DNA of 64,000 nucleotides from Lachnospiraceae bacterium. Its GTDB lineage: Bacteria > Bacillota > Clostridia > Lachnospirales > Lachnospiraceae. Position 1 is the stretch's first letter, and each line of letters begins with the position of its first letter. The notes beneath the pieces are model-generated. The model saw only the letters and a program-made list of their open reading frames with translations, was not told the DNA's origin and did not search any database. This document shows positions 7,200 to 15,568 of this stretch, in pieces. The position numbers and the translations under genes are program-made. The stretch covers positions 62,001 through 126,000 of the forward strand of contig JAFXXN010000107.1 of assembly GCA_017542245.1 (NCBI GenBank). Direction: 5' to 3'.

Positions 7200-8897
7200 T
7201 TATTCAATATTAAATGCTGACATTGTAAGGTCAAGCCTTTCTGACATCTCTGACAGACTAAGTGCCGCTGCAGAAACTTTGTTAACTACATTTCCTACCC
7301 TGTCCATGCTTGCAGATGTCTCTTCTGTTCCCAATGCGTTCTTATCTGCCACGTCCGAAAGATTCTTAAGAGCTTCCTCAACTGCATTTCGTGCTTCTTC
7401 AAGAGCATTTACATCGTCTGATATCTTCTCGGATGTTTCAACGGTGATATTAATGTTATCTTCCAGTTCATTAAAAATACTAACTGTCCTGTCAACATTT
7501 TCATTTTGCCTTACGATTATCTCCCGAACATTGTCCATGGTTTCAACAGCATTATTGGAGTCTTTCATGAGCGAAACTATTATGCTCTGGATAGTATGCG
7601 CGGAATTATTGGTCTGTTCCGACAGCGCAGATATCTCAGATGCAACAACCGCAAATCCCTGTCCCGCTTCTCCGGCGCGGGCTGCTTCTATGGAAGCATT
7701 AAGAGATAAAAGATTTGTCTGATTTGCTATGTCTGATATAAGATTGACAGCTTCTTCAATAGACTTGGCTGAACTGTTGGTCTTGTTTGTCTGTTCAAAA
7801 ATTACTTTTATCGCTGTGTCGACTTCTTCATTGATTGCTTTTAATTCATCAAGTATCTCAAGAGCTCTTTCACTCTTTTCCTTCATTACTTCAGAATTTT
7901 TATCAAGACGCTTCACTTCATGTGCCGTATCGTTAATGGCATTACTCATTACATCAACCTGTTCCGAAGCCATTCCGGTATCTTTTGCCTGTAATGATGT
8001 CGCCTGATTTATTGAACTGACAGAATTCTTTATGGATTTTATGGCAACATTACTGTCCATAGATACTTTCTTCAGATTAGCAGATGCTTCACCCAGTTCA
8101 TCGGTACAGTGTTTCGCCTCAGACACTATATCCTTTAACGTGGAAGCAAGTTTCATATTCGACTTGCCGAGCATCCCCAGTTCATCCTGACGTTGCAGGG
8201 TGGCATTATCTATCACTATATCAAGATCGCCTGAAGTAAGCTTGTCTGCTGCGCGGTTACATGAAACAACTGCAGATGTTATGGAAGAAGATGTACGATA
8301 CGAATAAATGATCGCCAATACAACAAATATAACCACAGTACCTAACGTGATCCATACAATTACAAACATTCTTGATTTTGCTTCGCTTATAGGTATTCCG
8401 ACAAATAACATACTGTTTATCACATCTGAACCCGACTGCTTCAAAGGTACGTAAAAGCCATAATACTCTGTCCCGCCATATTCCACTTTACTTTCAAAAT
8501 AGGAACCTTTAAAGCTGATTACTTCATCCACGATATCGCCAGCTGCCGCAAGATCTTTCAGCCTGTTTCCTTCGTTATCTTTTATAGTAGTCGCATAACC
8601 TGTTGGACCATAGAAAACAATCGAGTCCACATTAGAATCTCTCTTTACGGACTCAAGGATTTCAACGCCATCTGAAAGATCAAGCTCACCCTTATAAATA
8701 TGACCTTTTAACACCTTATAGTCACCTTCTATCATATTTAAGGCACCTGCTAATGAATATGCTGTCGATTTTAATCCCATTTCAGTATTATGCCTTGTAA
8801 GCATAGGAAATTCACCCACTATTATTCCTGCTATAATTATTATAACAAGGAGCATGGGTATCAAAGTCATAAGCATAAGCCTCATCTTTAATTTCAT
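7200..8897 (-). CDS. methyl-accepting chemotaxis protein
   Basis: Transmembrane chemoreceptor. TM1 at about residues 8-30, an extracytoplasmic sensor region of about 150 residues with a Cache-like look ([15 protein letters not shown], then YYGFYVPL), TM2 at about 178-200, a HAMP-like linker, and a long helical signalling domain. The signalling tip is intact: [19 protein letters not shown] followed by GFAVVA, the contact site for CheA/CheW. ATG at 8897 has AGGAGG 9 nt upstream; an ATG two codons earlier (8903) is only 3 nt from it. No che or flagellar genes are in the window. The ligand is unknown. Confidence 0.93.
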   Translation of the reverse strand: MKLKMRLMLMTLIPMLLVIIIIAGIIVGEFPMLTRHNTEMGLKSTAYSLAGALNMIEGDYKVLKGHIYKGELDLSDGVEILESVKRDSNVDSIVFYGPTGYATTIKDNEGNRLKDLAAAGDIVDEVISFKGSYFESKVEYGGTEYYGFYVPLKQSGSDVINSMLFVGIPISEAKSRMFVIVWITLGTVVIFVVLAIIYSYRTSSSITSAVVSCNRAADKLTSGDLDIVIDNATLQRQDELGMLGKSNMKLASTLKDIVSEAKHCTDELGEASANLKKVSMDSNVAIKSIKNSVSSINQATSLQAKDTGMASEQVDVMSNAINDTAHEVKRLDKNSEVMKEKSERALEILDELKAINEEVDTAIKVIFEQTNKTNSSAKSIEEAVNLISDIANQTNLLSLNASIEAARAGEAGQGFAVVASEISALSEQTNNSAHTIQSIIVSLMKDSNNAVETMDNVREIIVRQNENVDRTVSIFNELEDNINITVETSEKISDDVNALEEARNAVEEALKNLSDVADKNALGTEETSASMDRVGNVVNKVSAAALSLSEMSERLDLTMSAFNIE

Positions 8898-8979
8898 CGG
8901 CATGTTCCTCCTGTTCTGTCCGGATATGTAAATAATAACATAAAAATTATATATTTTAAAGCAATTTTTATATTTTATG

Positions 8980-9007
8980 TTGAAAAATCTAAAAAATCAT
9001 ATATAAT
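8980..9007 (+). promoter_or_regulatory. sigma-A-like promoter of the zinc-ribbon gene
   Basis: TTGAAA, 16 bp, TATAAT. The palindromic repeat starts at the end of the -10 box, so it would form the 5' leader. Confidence 0.55.
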
Positions 9008-9060
9008 ATAACAAAATAGAAGATATTCCCCCCTTTTAGCGTAGCGAAGGTGGGGGAATA
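9007..9060 (+). repeat. palindromic intergenic repeat, copy 1
   Basis: Begins TATAACAAAATAGAAGAT and continues into a hairpin with arms TATTCCCCC and GGGGGAATA around a loop holding TAGCGAAGG. It shares core and loop with the reverse-strand copy at 59857-59919. Confidence 0.7.
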
Positions 9061-9085
9061 GTGAAATAAAAGGAGTGATTTTATC

Positions 9086-10054
9086 ATGCCCTGGTGTCCT
9101 AACTGCCAGACAGAATATCGTGAAGGTATTCTCAAGTGTACAGATTGCGGAGCCGACCTTGTCTCAGAACTGGTTGCCGAAGATTCCGATTCTGTTTTAT
9201 GTTATCTGCAAAATGAACAGGCCGCAGATAAATTGGTTGCTTATCTTGCTTATTCAGGAATCGAATCCATGTATCAATACGATCCCGATGAAGACGCTTT
9301 TATGGTTGTCATAAAAGAGAAAGATAAAAAAAGGGCTATTGTAGAATATAAAGCATTTCTCACGGTGGAAGGCGAAGCTATGAAGCAGGCTTCACAAGCT
9401 GAAGAAGAGATAATGCCTCTTGAAGAAGATGACAGCCAGAATTCCGAAGCTTCCTCCGAGGAGGAATATCAGACCCAAAGAGAATACTTACAGATAAAAA
9501 CTCTCGAAGACTTCGAAAAGTTAAAAGAGTATGGTATAAGCGATGAGGAAAAAGAGGACATCATCAAAACCGCCAAAGAAGCCATAACTTACAAGCCCGC
9601 CGGTGTTTATCATTCTCAGTCAGAGAAAGCAAACGATTACTCATCAACAGGTTATACATTTATAATCATCGGTGCTGCCATGTTCATTTTCACGGCGCTG
9701 AATCTTTTCGGAGTAATTCCGTTGCTTCACGAGAATACACTTGCTCTCATAGTTCTCTTTGCGTTATCAATTGCAGCATGCGGTGTCGGAATCGGTGCCT
9801 TCAAGCGTTCCAAAAAAGCAAGTTCTCAGATTGCTGCCGAGGAAAATCAGACCAAAGAAATAAATGAATGGATGGAGACCCATAAAGAGATTATGACGCA
9901 GGATGATTTGAGCGAGGATGCTGATACTCCGGATGAAATATTATATCTTAAAAGGACAGCCGTCATGAAAACCGCTTTACGTAATGTTTTCGGTAACCTT
10001 GACGATGACTACATTGACAGTCTTATAGATGATTTTTACAACAAATGCTTTTAA
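9086..10054 (+). CDS. zinc-ribbon, DUF2007-like membrane protein
   Basis: 322-residue protein of unknown function. An N-terminal zinc ribbon has C4, C7, C18 and C21 (CPNC ... CTDCGADL). Residues about 35-90 look like DUF2007 (putative signal-transducing domain: VLCYLQNEQAADKLVAYLAYSGIES). An acidic linker follows, then two membrane segments at about 188-208 and 216-234, and a charged C-terminal tail on the cytoplasmic side. ATG follows AAAGGAG. Transcribed divergently from mcp, with a palindromic repeat in its leader. Ends at a very strong convergent terminator. Confidence 0.75.
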   Translation: MPWCPNCQTEYREGILKCTDCGADLVSELVAEDSDSVLCYLQNEQAADKLVAYLAYSGIESMYQYDPDEDAFMVVIKEKDKKRAIVEYKAFLTVEGEAMKQASQAEEEIMPLEEDDSQNSEASSEEEYQTQREYLQIKTLEDFEKLKEYGISDEEKEDIIKTAKEAITYKPAGVYHSQSEKANDYSSTGYTFIIIGAAMFIFTALNLFGVIPLLHENTLALIVLFALSIAACGVGIGAFKRSKKASSQIAAEENQTKEINEWMETHKEIMTQDDLSEDADTPDEILYLKRTAVMKTALRNVFGNLDDDYIDSLIDDFYNKCF

Positions 10055-10100
10055 ATACAAAAGAAAAGAATGTCCCTCGGGACATTCTTTTCTTTTGTAT
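10055..10100. terminator. bidirectional intrinsic terminator
   Basis: Perfect 22-bp inverted repeat (arms run from ATACAAAAG to AATGTCCC) with 2 nt between the arms, carrying T-rich ends both ways. It separates two convergent genes whose stop codons are 10054 and 10110. Confidence 0.95.
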
Positions 10101-10109
10101 TATTCTTTA

Positions 10110-13100
10110 CTAATTCTTTATTACTTTTACAGTACATGCAAGAGCTCTTCCGTTAACTATACAATATACTGTAGTAGTTCCACATGCCCTTCCGGTAACT
10201 TTTCCGTTGGAAATGTCTGCGATACTCTGATTATCTGTATCCCATCTGACATCAAGTTTGTTCGTTCCTACTCCGTCAAGCTGAAGATTTATCTTTGTGC
10301 TCTCGTACTGATGCAGCGTGATTTTTGTCTTACTTAAGCCTACGACATATACACTTATCGTGCTCTTCTTTCCTGATTTAGACATAACTGTTATAGTAGC
10401 GGTACCAACAGATTTTGCAGTAATCCTTCCGTTACTGTTAACGGTTGCAACAACAGGGTTGTCCGATGACCAGCCAAATGACTCAGTATAGTTTGCCGGG
10501 CTTATAGAATACTGAACACTTGAACTTTCACCCGGAACCATGATTATTGAACTTTCCGCTAAAGTAATGCTCGATATTGAAACCGGAGCCGTGACATGAA
10601 CATAGCATAATTCATAAACATTGGGATTATCTTTGGCGGCGCACTTAATTATACAATCCCCGGCTTTTATGGCTGTTATCTTTCCTTTTTTATTTACTAC
10701 CGCAACCTTTTCATTATCCGAAGTCCATACTAGCGGATATGTAACCTTTTTAGGAGTGGTCGTCGCTTTAATCTTAACATGCTCACCCTGTAAAAGATCT
10801 ACATAGTTGGCACTTAGATCAATATTCTCAGTAGCGGTTATGACTTTTACTTCACAATCCGCGTATACCCCGCTTCCATCAGTCGCTTTAACTCTTATTC
10901 TTGCCGTCCCGGCTTTAACTCCGAGGATTACGCCTTTCTTGGAAACTTTAACTACTTTTTTATTGCTGCTTGCCCATTTAACATTTTTATTTGTAGCTGT
11001 TTCTCCGGAAACTACAGCTGTAAGCTTAAGCTTTTTTCCGACTCCGATTTCCACAGACTCATTAACTGTTATTGTAGTTACTTTCTCAACAACGGTTATA
11101 AGCGAATATGACATATAGTCACCGTCTTCACTTACACATTTTATGATTGCGAATCCACCCTTTTGAGCCTTCACAAGACCTTTACTGTCAACAGTAGCCA
11201 CTTTGGTATCGGTGCTCGTCCACTTAACTTCCTGATCGGTCGCATTTTTCGGAGTGATGGAAGCAGTAAGCTGCAGAGTCTCACCGGCGTTTACCGATGC
11301 CGATGCAGGTGAAACAGTAATTCCCGTAACCTGCTGGGTAACAGTCACATTGCACGATACTGAAATTCCTGCGTCCGTTCTTGCAAATATCACACAGGTT
11401 CCTTTTGCCTTTGCCGTAACCTTTCCGGTTGCTGATACGGTTGCGACTTTAGTATTATTACTTTCAAATTTCACAGTATCGGTTGAATCGGCAGGTTTCA
11501 GTTCCACTTCAAGCAAATATGTTTCTCCGACACCCAGTGTAAGCTCCTTAACATCCATTGTTATGCCGGTTGCATTTCTCAAAACAGTTACTGTACAGGT
11601 TGCAAATATTCCCGATCCATCCTGTGCCTGTGCGGTAATAACACAGGTACCTGTGTTTTTGGCTGTAAAAAATCCCGTGGAATCGACGGTTACAACTTTT
11701 GCATCTGTGGAACTCCATTTCAGAGTTTTATCAGAAACATTATCCGGCTTAATAGTATAGGCCATTCTGTATGTATCACCGACAAACATGGTCAAAGATT
11801 TTTCATCCAAAGTAATGGACTCCATACCCTGAAGAATAGTGAATTTACAGGAATCCATCTTTCCGTTAGATGTTAAAACATTTATATCTGCCGTACCGGG
11901 TTTTACAATAGAAACCTTTCCGTTCTGATCAACCTTTATTACCTTTTCATCGGAGCTCTTCCAGATTAATTTTTCATTTTCCGGCAGTTCCGGTTCACAT
12001 TTTGCATATAACTGGTAAAAGCCGGCAGATTTAGGTAGCGTAACTTCATGATCTGAAAGGGTGATGCTTGTAATATTTGATATTACATGTATCATCATTG
12101 TTCCGATAACCCCGTTATCAGGATTAACAGCAGTTATGATCGTAGTTCCGCCTTTTATGCCTTTTATGATGATGGAAAGATCACTCGTTGTAGTTATCGC
12201 AGCTACAGATGTATCAGAAGATGTCCATTTCAGCGAAGTTCCCTGAACTACAGGAGATATATCTGCTGTTATCGTAAGACTCTCATCTATACCGATGTGG
12301 TCACTTACAGCACTTAAGGTAATCGAACTTACAGATGCAACGACCTTTATCGAACATTGTGCACGTTTCGTTACACCGCTGCCAACAACTATTTTGACCG
12401 TAATCGTAGTATCTCCCACCTTGAGAGCTTTTACAAGTCCGTTCTCATCAACCGTACAAATAGATTCATCCGCGCTGGTCCATGATATATCTCCCTGATA
12501 AGGGCTGGGTGCAGTAAGTGAAAGCTTAAATTCAGATCCCAGCGTCATTGTCGCTGAAGTAGTACTTATTGCAATACCATCATAAACAGTTACATTGATT
12601 TTTTTATCGGTGCCCGCGGTTTTATCAATTCCGATGATTTCCGGTTTGGTAGCATAGCTTCCGAACAATTCATCAAAAAATGTTAAATCTTTCAATGTTA
12701 TGCTAACCTTAGCAGAACCTTCCCCTACTGCTCCTATAACACCCGTAGTTGAATCAACACTTATAACATTTTCTCCGCCGGATACAACTGCGAACTTAAA
12801 AAGTCCTTCAGGGAAATTTGAATTTTCCAGCAGATCATATGTATCATAAATACTTGAATTGTAATAGCATAAAGTAACATCACCGGAAGGGAATTTGACC
12901 GGAACAACTATTACGTATTCAAGTGCCATAAGGTCCTTTTTCTTGGTTACATCATATGCAGGAGTACTTGTAGCTGTTTCAGAACCCTTTATCGGAACTG
13001 CCGTAACATAATATACGCCGGCTTTCAGATTCTTTAAGACCATACGCCCGTTAGCATCGCTGGGCTGGATATCTGCTTTTATCTCATCTGTTATCTCAGT

Positions 13101-14147
13101 TTTCGAAGAAGCTATATCTCCTCTGAAAACTCTCCACTGAAGGTTATCTGCAAACAGGGCATTTGTCTGAAATACTATAGTGGAATCTTCCCATTTCACA
13201 TAGGGATCCGGGCTTGAAGTACAATGGCTTTCCTCATTATAACCGCTTATGTAAGCTTCAGGGACTACAACTACATCATAGCTTAATGTTTCACCTTCAC
13301 CGGTCTTTTCATTTTTGGTAAGGGTTCTTACAGAAATAGTGGTAAAACCTGCAGTTTTAGCCGTAACCATACCTGTAAGGGAATCCACTTCCGCAACAGA
13401 AGGATTAGAACTGGTCCACTCAAGAGCGGCAGTAAAAGAACCAAGCTTTTGAGGATCTATATCACTATATACACTTTCCAGCGTAGTTTCATCAACTTCG
13501 GTAGCCGGATCATCTGTTTTATATGAATATCTTGCATATTTCAGCTTTCTTATGTAGTGAGATGCTTCCGGATGGTCCGCAGAACTAACCGTATACATCT
13601 GAAGGGTATACTGATTTTTATCAGCTTCAGAGCTGCTGTCTCCGTCCTGTGCATATATCAAGCCGTAATATCCGTTATTCTCTGTACCCAGAAGATTATT
13701 CAGAATTTTCTTGTCCGGATTGCTTTCCACATTATCAGACCACTGAAGAGGAACATAAACAGAACAATATGCTGCAGCTGTATATATATTTCCTCCGGTC
13801 TCTATATCAACGGAAAGTCCTGAAAAACCCGGAGAGATAATATCAAGGGTAACATTTCCTGCATTATCCTGTTCTTTTATCTTTACAATGCTCTCATTGC
13901 TGACGCCCCATGTAAATTTTGTTCCTGACGGTAATCCCTCAGAATATTGAAGTTTTATCGTAATCGGGCTGCTTTCACCGTTAGTTGATGAATATTCAAT
14001 AATTCCACCACTCTCTATAGGCTTGTTACCTATAAGAAAGCTGAATACACCCTCTAAAGAATCTGCTTTTGTTACTCCGGAATGTGAAATTCCGACAAAA
14101 ATCATAGTCAGGGCTAAAACCATTATTATCCGGGAAATTTTTTTCAT
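10110..14147 (-). CDS. large secreted Big2-domain surface protein
   Basis: 1345-residue exported protein. The signal peptide starts MKKISRIIMVLALTM, and ATG at 14147 has GGAGGT upstream; longer in-frame starts run through the leader and terminator and are rejected. At least eleven Big2 (bacterial Ig-like group 2) repeats are visible, each with a core like W-T-S-S/D-x-x-x-V-A-x-V followed by G-x-V-x-A-x-x-x-G; examples are LEWTSSNPSVAEVD, VKWTSTDTKVATVD and FGWSSDNPVVATVN. There is no LPxTG, SLH or choline-binding motif and no enzymatic domain, so surface retention would be by an unknown route. Probable adhesin or wall-associated scaffold (inference). Confidence 0.88.
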   Translation of the reverse strand: MKKISRIIMVLALTMIFVGISHSGVTKADSLEGVFSFLIGNKPIESGGIIEYSSTNGESSPITIKLQYSEGLPSGTKFTWGVSNESIVKIKEQDNAGNVTLDIISPGFSGLSVDIETGGNIYTAAAYCSVYVPLQWSDNVESNPDKKILNNLLGTENNGYYGLIYAQDGDSSSEADKNQYTLQMYTVSSADHPEASHYIRKLKYARYSYKTDDPATEVDETTLESVYSDIDPQKLGSFTAALEWTSSNPSVAEVDSLTGMVTAKTAGFTTISVRTLTKNEKTGEGETLSYDVVVVPEAYISGYNEESHCTSSPDPYVKWEDSTIVFQTNALFADNLQWRVFRGDIASSKTEITDEIKADIQPSDANGRMVLKNLKAGVYYVTAVPIKGSETATSTPAYDVTKKKDLMALEYVIVVPVKFPSGDVTLCYYNSSIYDTYDLLENSNFPEGLFKFAVVSGGENVISVDSTTGVIGAVGEGSAKVSITLKDLTFFDELFGSYATKPEIIGIDKTAGTDKKINVTVYDGIAISTTSATMTLGSEFKLSLTAPSPYQGDISWTSADESICTVDENGLVKALKVGDTTITVKIVVGSGVTKRAQCSIKVVASVSSITLSAVSDHIGIDESLTITADISPVVQGTSLKWTSSDTSVAAITTTSDLSIIIKGIKGGTTIITAVNPDNGVIGTMMIHVISNITSITLSDHEVTLPKSAGFYQLYAKCEPELPENEKLIWKSSDEKVIKVDQNGKVSIVKPGTADINVLTSNGKMDSCKFTILQGMESITLDEKSLTMFVGDTYRMAYTIKPDNVSDKTLKWSSTDAKVVTVDSTGFFTAKNTGTCVITAQAQDGSGIFATCTVTVLRNATGITMDVKELTLGVGETYLLEVELKPADSTDTVKFESNNTKVATVSATGKVTAKAKGTCVIFARTDAGISVSCNVTVTQQVTGITVSPASASVNAGETLQLTASITPKNATDQEVKWTSTDTKVATVDSKGLVKAQKGGFAIIKCVSEDGDYMSYSLITVVEKVTTITVNESVEIGVGKKLKLTAVVSGETATNKNVKWASSNKKVVKVSKKGVILGVKAGTARIRVKATDGSGVYADCEVKVITATENIDLSANYVDLLQGEHVKIKATTTPKKVTYPLVWTSDNEKVAVVNKKGKITAIKAGDCIIKCAAKDNPNVYELCYVHVTAPVSISSITLAESSIIMVPGESSSVQYSISPANYTESFGWSSDNPVVATVNSNGRITAKSVGTATITVMSKSGKKSTISVYVVGLSKTKITLHQYESTKINLQLDGVGTNKLDVRWDTDNQSIADISNGKVTGRACGTTTVYCIVNGRALACTVKVIKN

Positions 14148-14182
14148 ATATACTACGACCTCCGAACATAAAACCCATACAA

Positions 14183-14226
14183 TAAAGAAAAAAGGATTTA
14201 CGGTGCCATCGCACTGTAAATCCTTT
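14183..14226 (-). terminator. intrinsic terminator after the DUF1836 gene
   Basis: GGATTTACAGTGC pairs with GCACCGTAAATCC around GATG, followed by TTTTTTTCTTT on the minus strand. It lies between the DUF1836 stop (14273) and the Big2 gene start (14147). Confidence 0.85.
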
Positions 14227-14272
14227 TGCATACAATACACCATATATTATATCGGCATAATTTTGTAAAACT

Positions 14273-14947
14273 TTAACTTTCTTCCTTTTTTGATGAAATT
14301 GAAAAATTATCATCAATTATTTTTTCAATCATCCTTCTTTTCATATATACATCAAAGCATAACATGGCTATGAAAGAAAATGCCTGAAGATAGTCTTTTT
14401 CTTTTCCTTCTTTTACTTCTTTAAAACTTTCCTTTGACTTGTAATACTTTCTTATAACATCACGCGTCACAGTAAAAGACTGATCATACCCCATATCAAA
14501 TATTTCTTTGTAGATTGCTTCCATGTCTATTAAGCCGTTATCCCCAAAAAACATATCTGTAAGAGGTTTCAGGATACTCTGCATATCATCCATAGGCATG
14601 ACATTCTTTAGATAATATATGAAAAGCAGGGTATACATATGATCCTTTGTATACTTTTTCTTATGGGGTGAAGGAAGCAGATCATTTTTGGTATAATTAT
14701 TGATCATCGTTTTGGTAAGCAGCTTATCGTCCGAATGACGCTTTGAACTTTCAAGATGCTCATCCATAAATTTTGTGACCTGATCCATATATAGGTCAAT
14801 ATTCGGAATCTCACCAGGCTGCACATAATTCGTTGACTTCATTTTGTTAAGGATAGAAAGCATATATGCATTGTTTTCATCCTTCAGCATTTGCCTCAGG
14901 CTCTTCACCGCTGCGGCAGAAATGCCGTCTTTTTTTGATCCGCTCAT
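14273..14947 (-). CDS. DUF1836 family protein, putative regulator
   Basis: 224 residues. The middle matches DUF1836: IPNIDLYMDQVTKFMDEHL at about 48-66, then LLTKTMINNYTKNDLLPSPHKKKY and an FIYYLKN helix. DUF1836 proteins resemble MerR/HTH-type regulators; that role is inferred, no target is visible. It is the second gene after the small acidic-tailed membrane protein (28 bp gap) and ends at a strong terminator. Cytoplasmic. Confidence 0.8.
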   Translation of the reverse strand: MSGSKKDGISAAAVKSLRQMLKDENNAYMLSILNKMKSTNYVQPGEIPNIDLYMDQVTKFMDEHLESSKRHSDDKLLTKTMINNYTKNDLLPSPHKKKYTKDHMYTLLFIYYLKNVMPMDDMQSILKPLTDMFFGDNGLIDMEAIYKEIFDMGYDQSFTVTRDVIRKYYKSKESFKEVKEGKEKDYLQAFSFIAMLCFDVYMKRRMIEKIIDDNFSISSKKEES

Positions 14948-14975
14948 CTACTTCATCCTTTTCCCGCAAAAATTA

Positions 14976-15311
14976 TTACTCTGCGGACTCCTCTTCCTTC
15001 TCATCCTTGTCTTCTGCATCAAGGTCATCAAAGTCGTCAAGATCGTCTATATCTTCGAAATCATCGAAATCATCGTCCTCTTCATAGTCCTTGAGGTAAT
15101 CAGGCTTAACAAGTTTATATACGAAGTATACGATTGCTGCTACTGCTGCAACAGCCAGAATAACAGAAACTATGATAACAACCTTATTCTTCTTATCTTC
15201 TTTCTTTTCTTTCTCTTTCTTGTGAATGATCTCATTAATCTTTGACTCTGTTATCATCTCATCAAGTTTCTTTTTTGCGTTGTCCTTAAATTTCTTACAC
15301 TTAAAACACAT
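14976..15311 (-). CDS. small membrane protein with acidic C-terminal tail
   Basis: 111 residues, no family recognised. A short Cys/Lys-rich N-terminus (CFKCKKFK), a lysine-rich amphipathic helix, one membrane segment (VVIIVSVILAVAAVAAIVYF) and a C-terminal tail dominated by Asp and Glu. I use the ATG at 15311 with AAAGGA 10 nt upstream; a GTG three codons earlier overlaps the ribosome-binding site. It precedes the DUF1836 gene. The gene at 19225 encodes a similar membrane-plus-acidic-tail layout. Confidence 0.75.
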   Translation of the reverse strand: MCFKCKKFKDNAKKKLDEMITESKINEIIHKKEKEKKEDKKNKVVIIVSVILAVAAVAAIVYFVYKLVKPDYLKDYEEDDDFDDFEDIDDLDDFDDLDAEDKDEKEEESAE

Positions 15312-15471
15312 AAACCCCACATCCTTTCAAATTTTTAATCTTGTATCCGTATTATGTATTCGGAAATTTACATTTAATAGTTTATCATACTATTTGATAT
15401 TTTTCCAGTATTTTTTTACATTTTATTAAATTTTTTTAAATTTTTTCAAATCATCTGCATATATAAAACAA

Positions 15472-15500
15472 TTGACAAAAGGGATAAATGAGAGTAGAAT
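15472..15500 (+). promoter_or_regulatory. sigma-A-like promoter of pcrA
   Basis: TTGACA, 17 bp, TAGAAT. It overlaps the longest possible reading-frame extension and so supports the ATG at 15569 as the start. Confidence 0.8.
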
Positions 15501-15568
15501 TAACCATTATAAATCGGCAGGCAAAGGCATTGTCTGTTCTTTTTTTCAAAAATTTTCAGGAGGAATCC

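Noticed and set aside
10807-11760. Plus-strand open frames opposite the Big2 repeats
   Set aside because: Antisense shadows of the repeat codons, with no ribosome-binding sites or recognisable products.
14183-14226. Hairpin with T-run before the Big2 gene as an attenuator
   Set aside because: It is placed correctly as the terminator of the DUF1836 gene, and no ligand-binding RNA structure precedes it.
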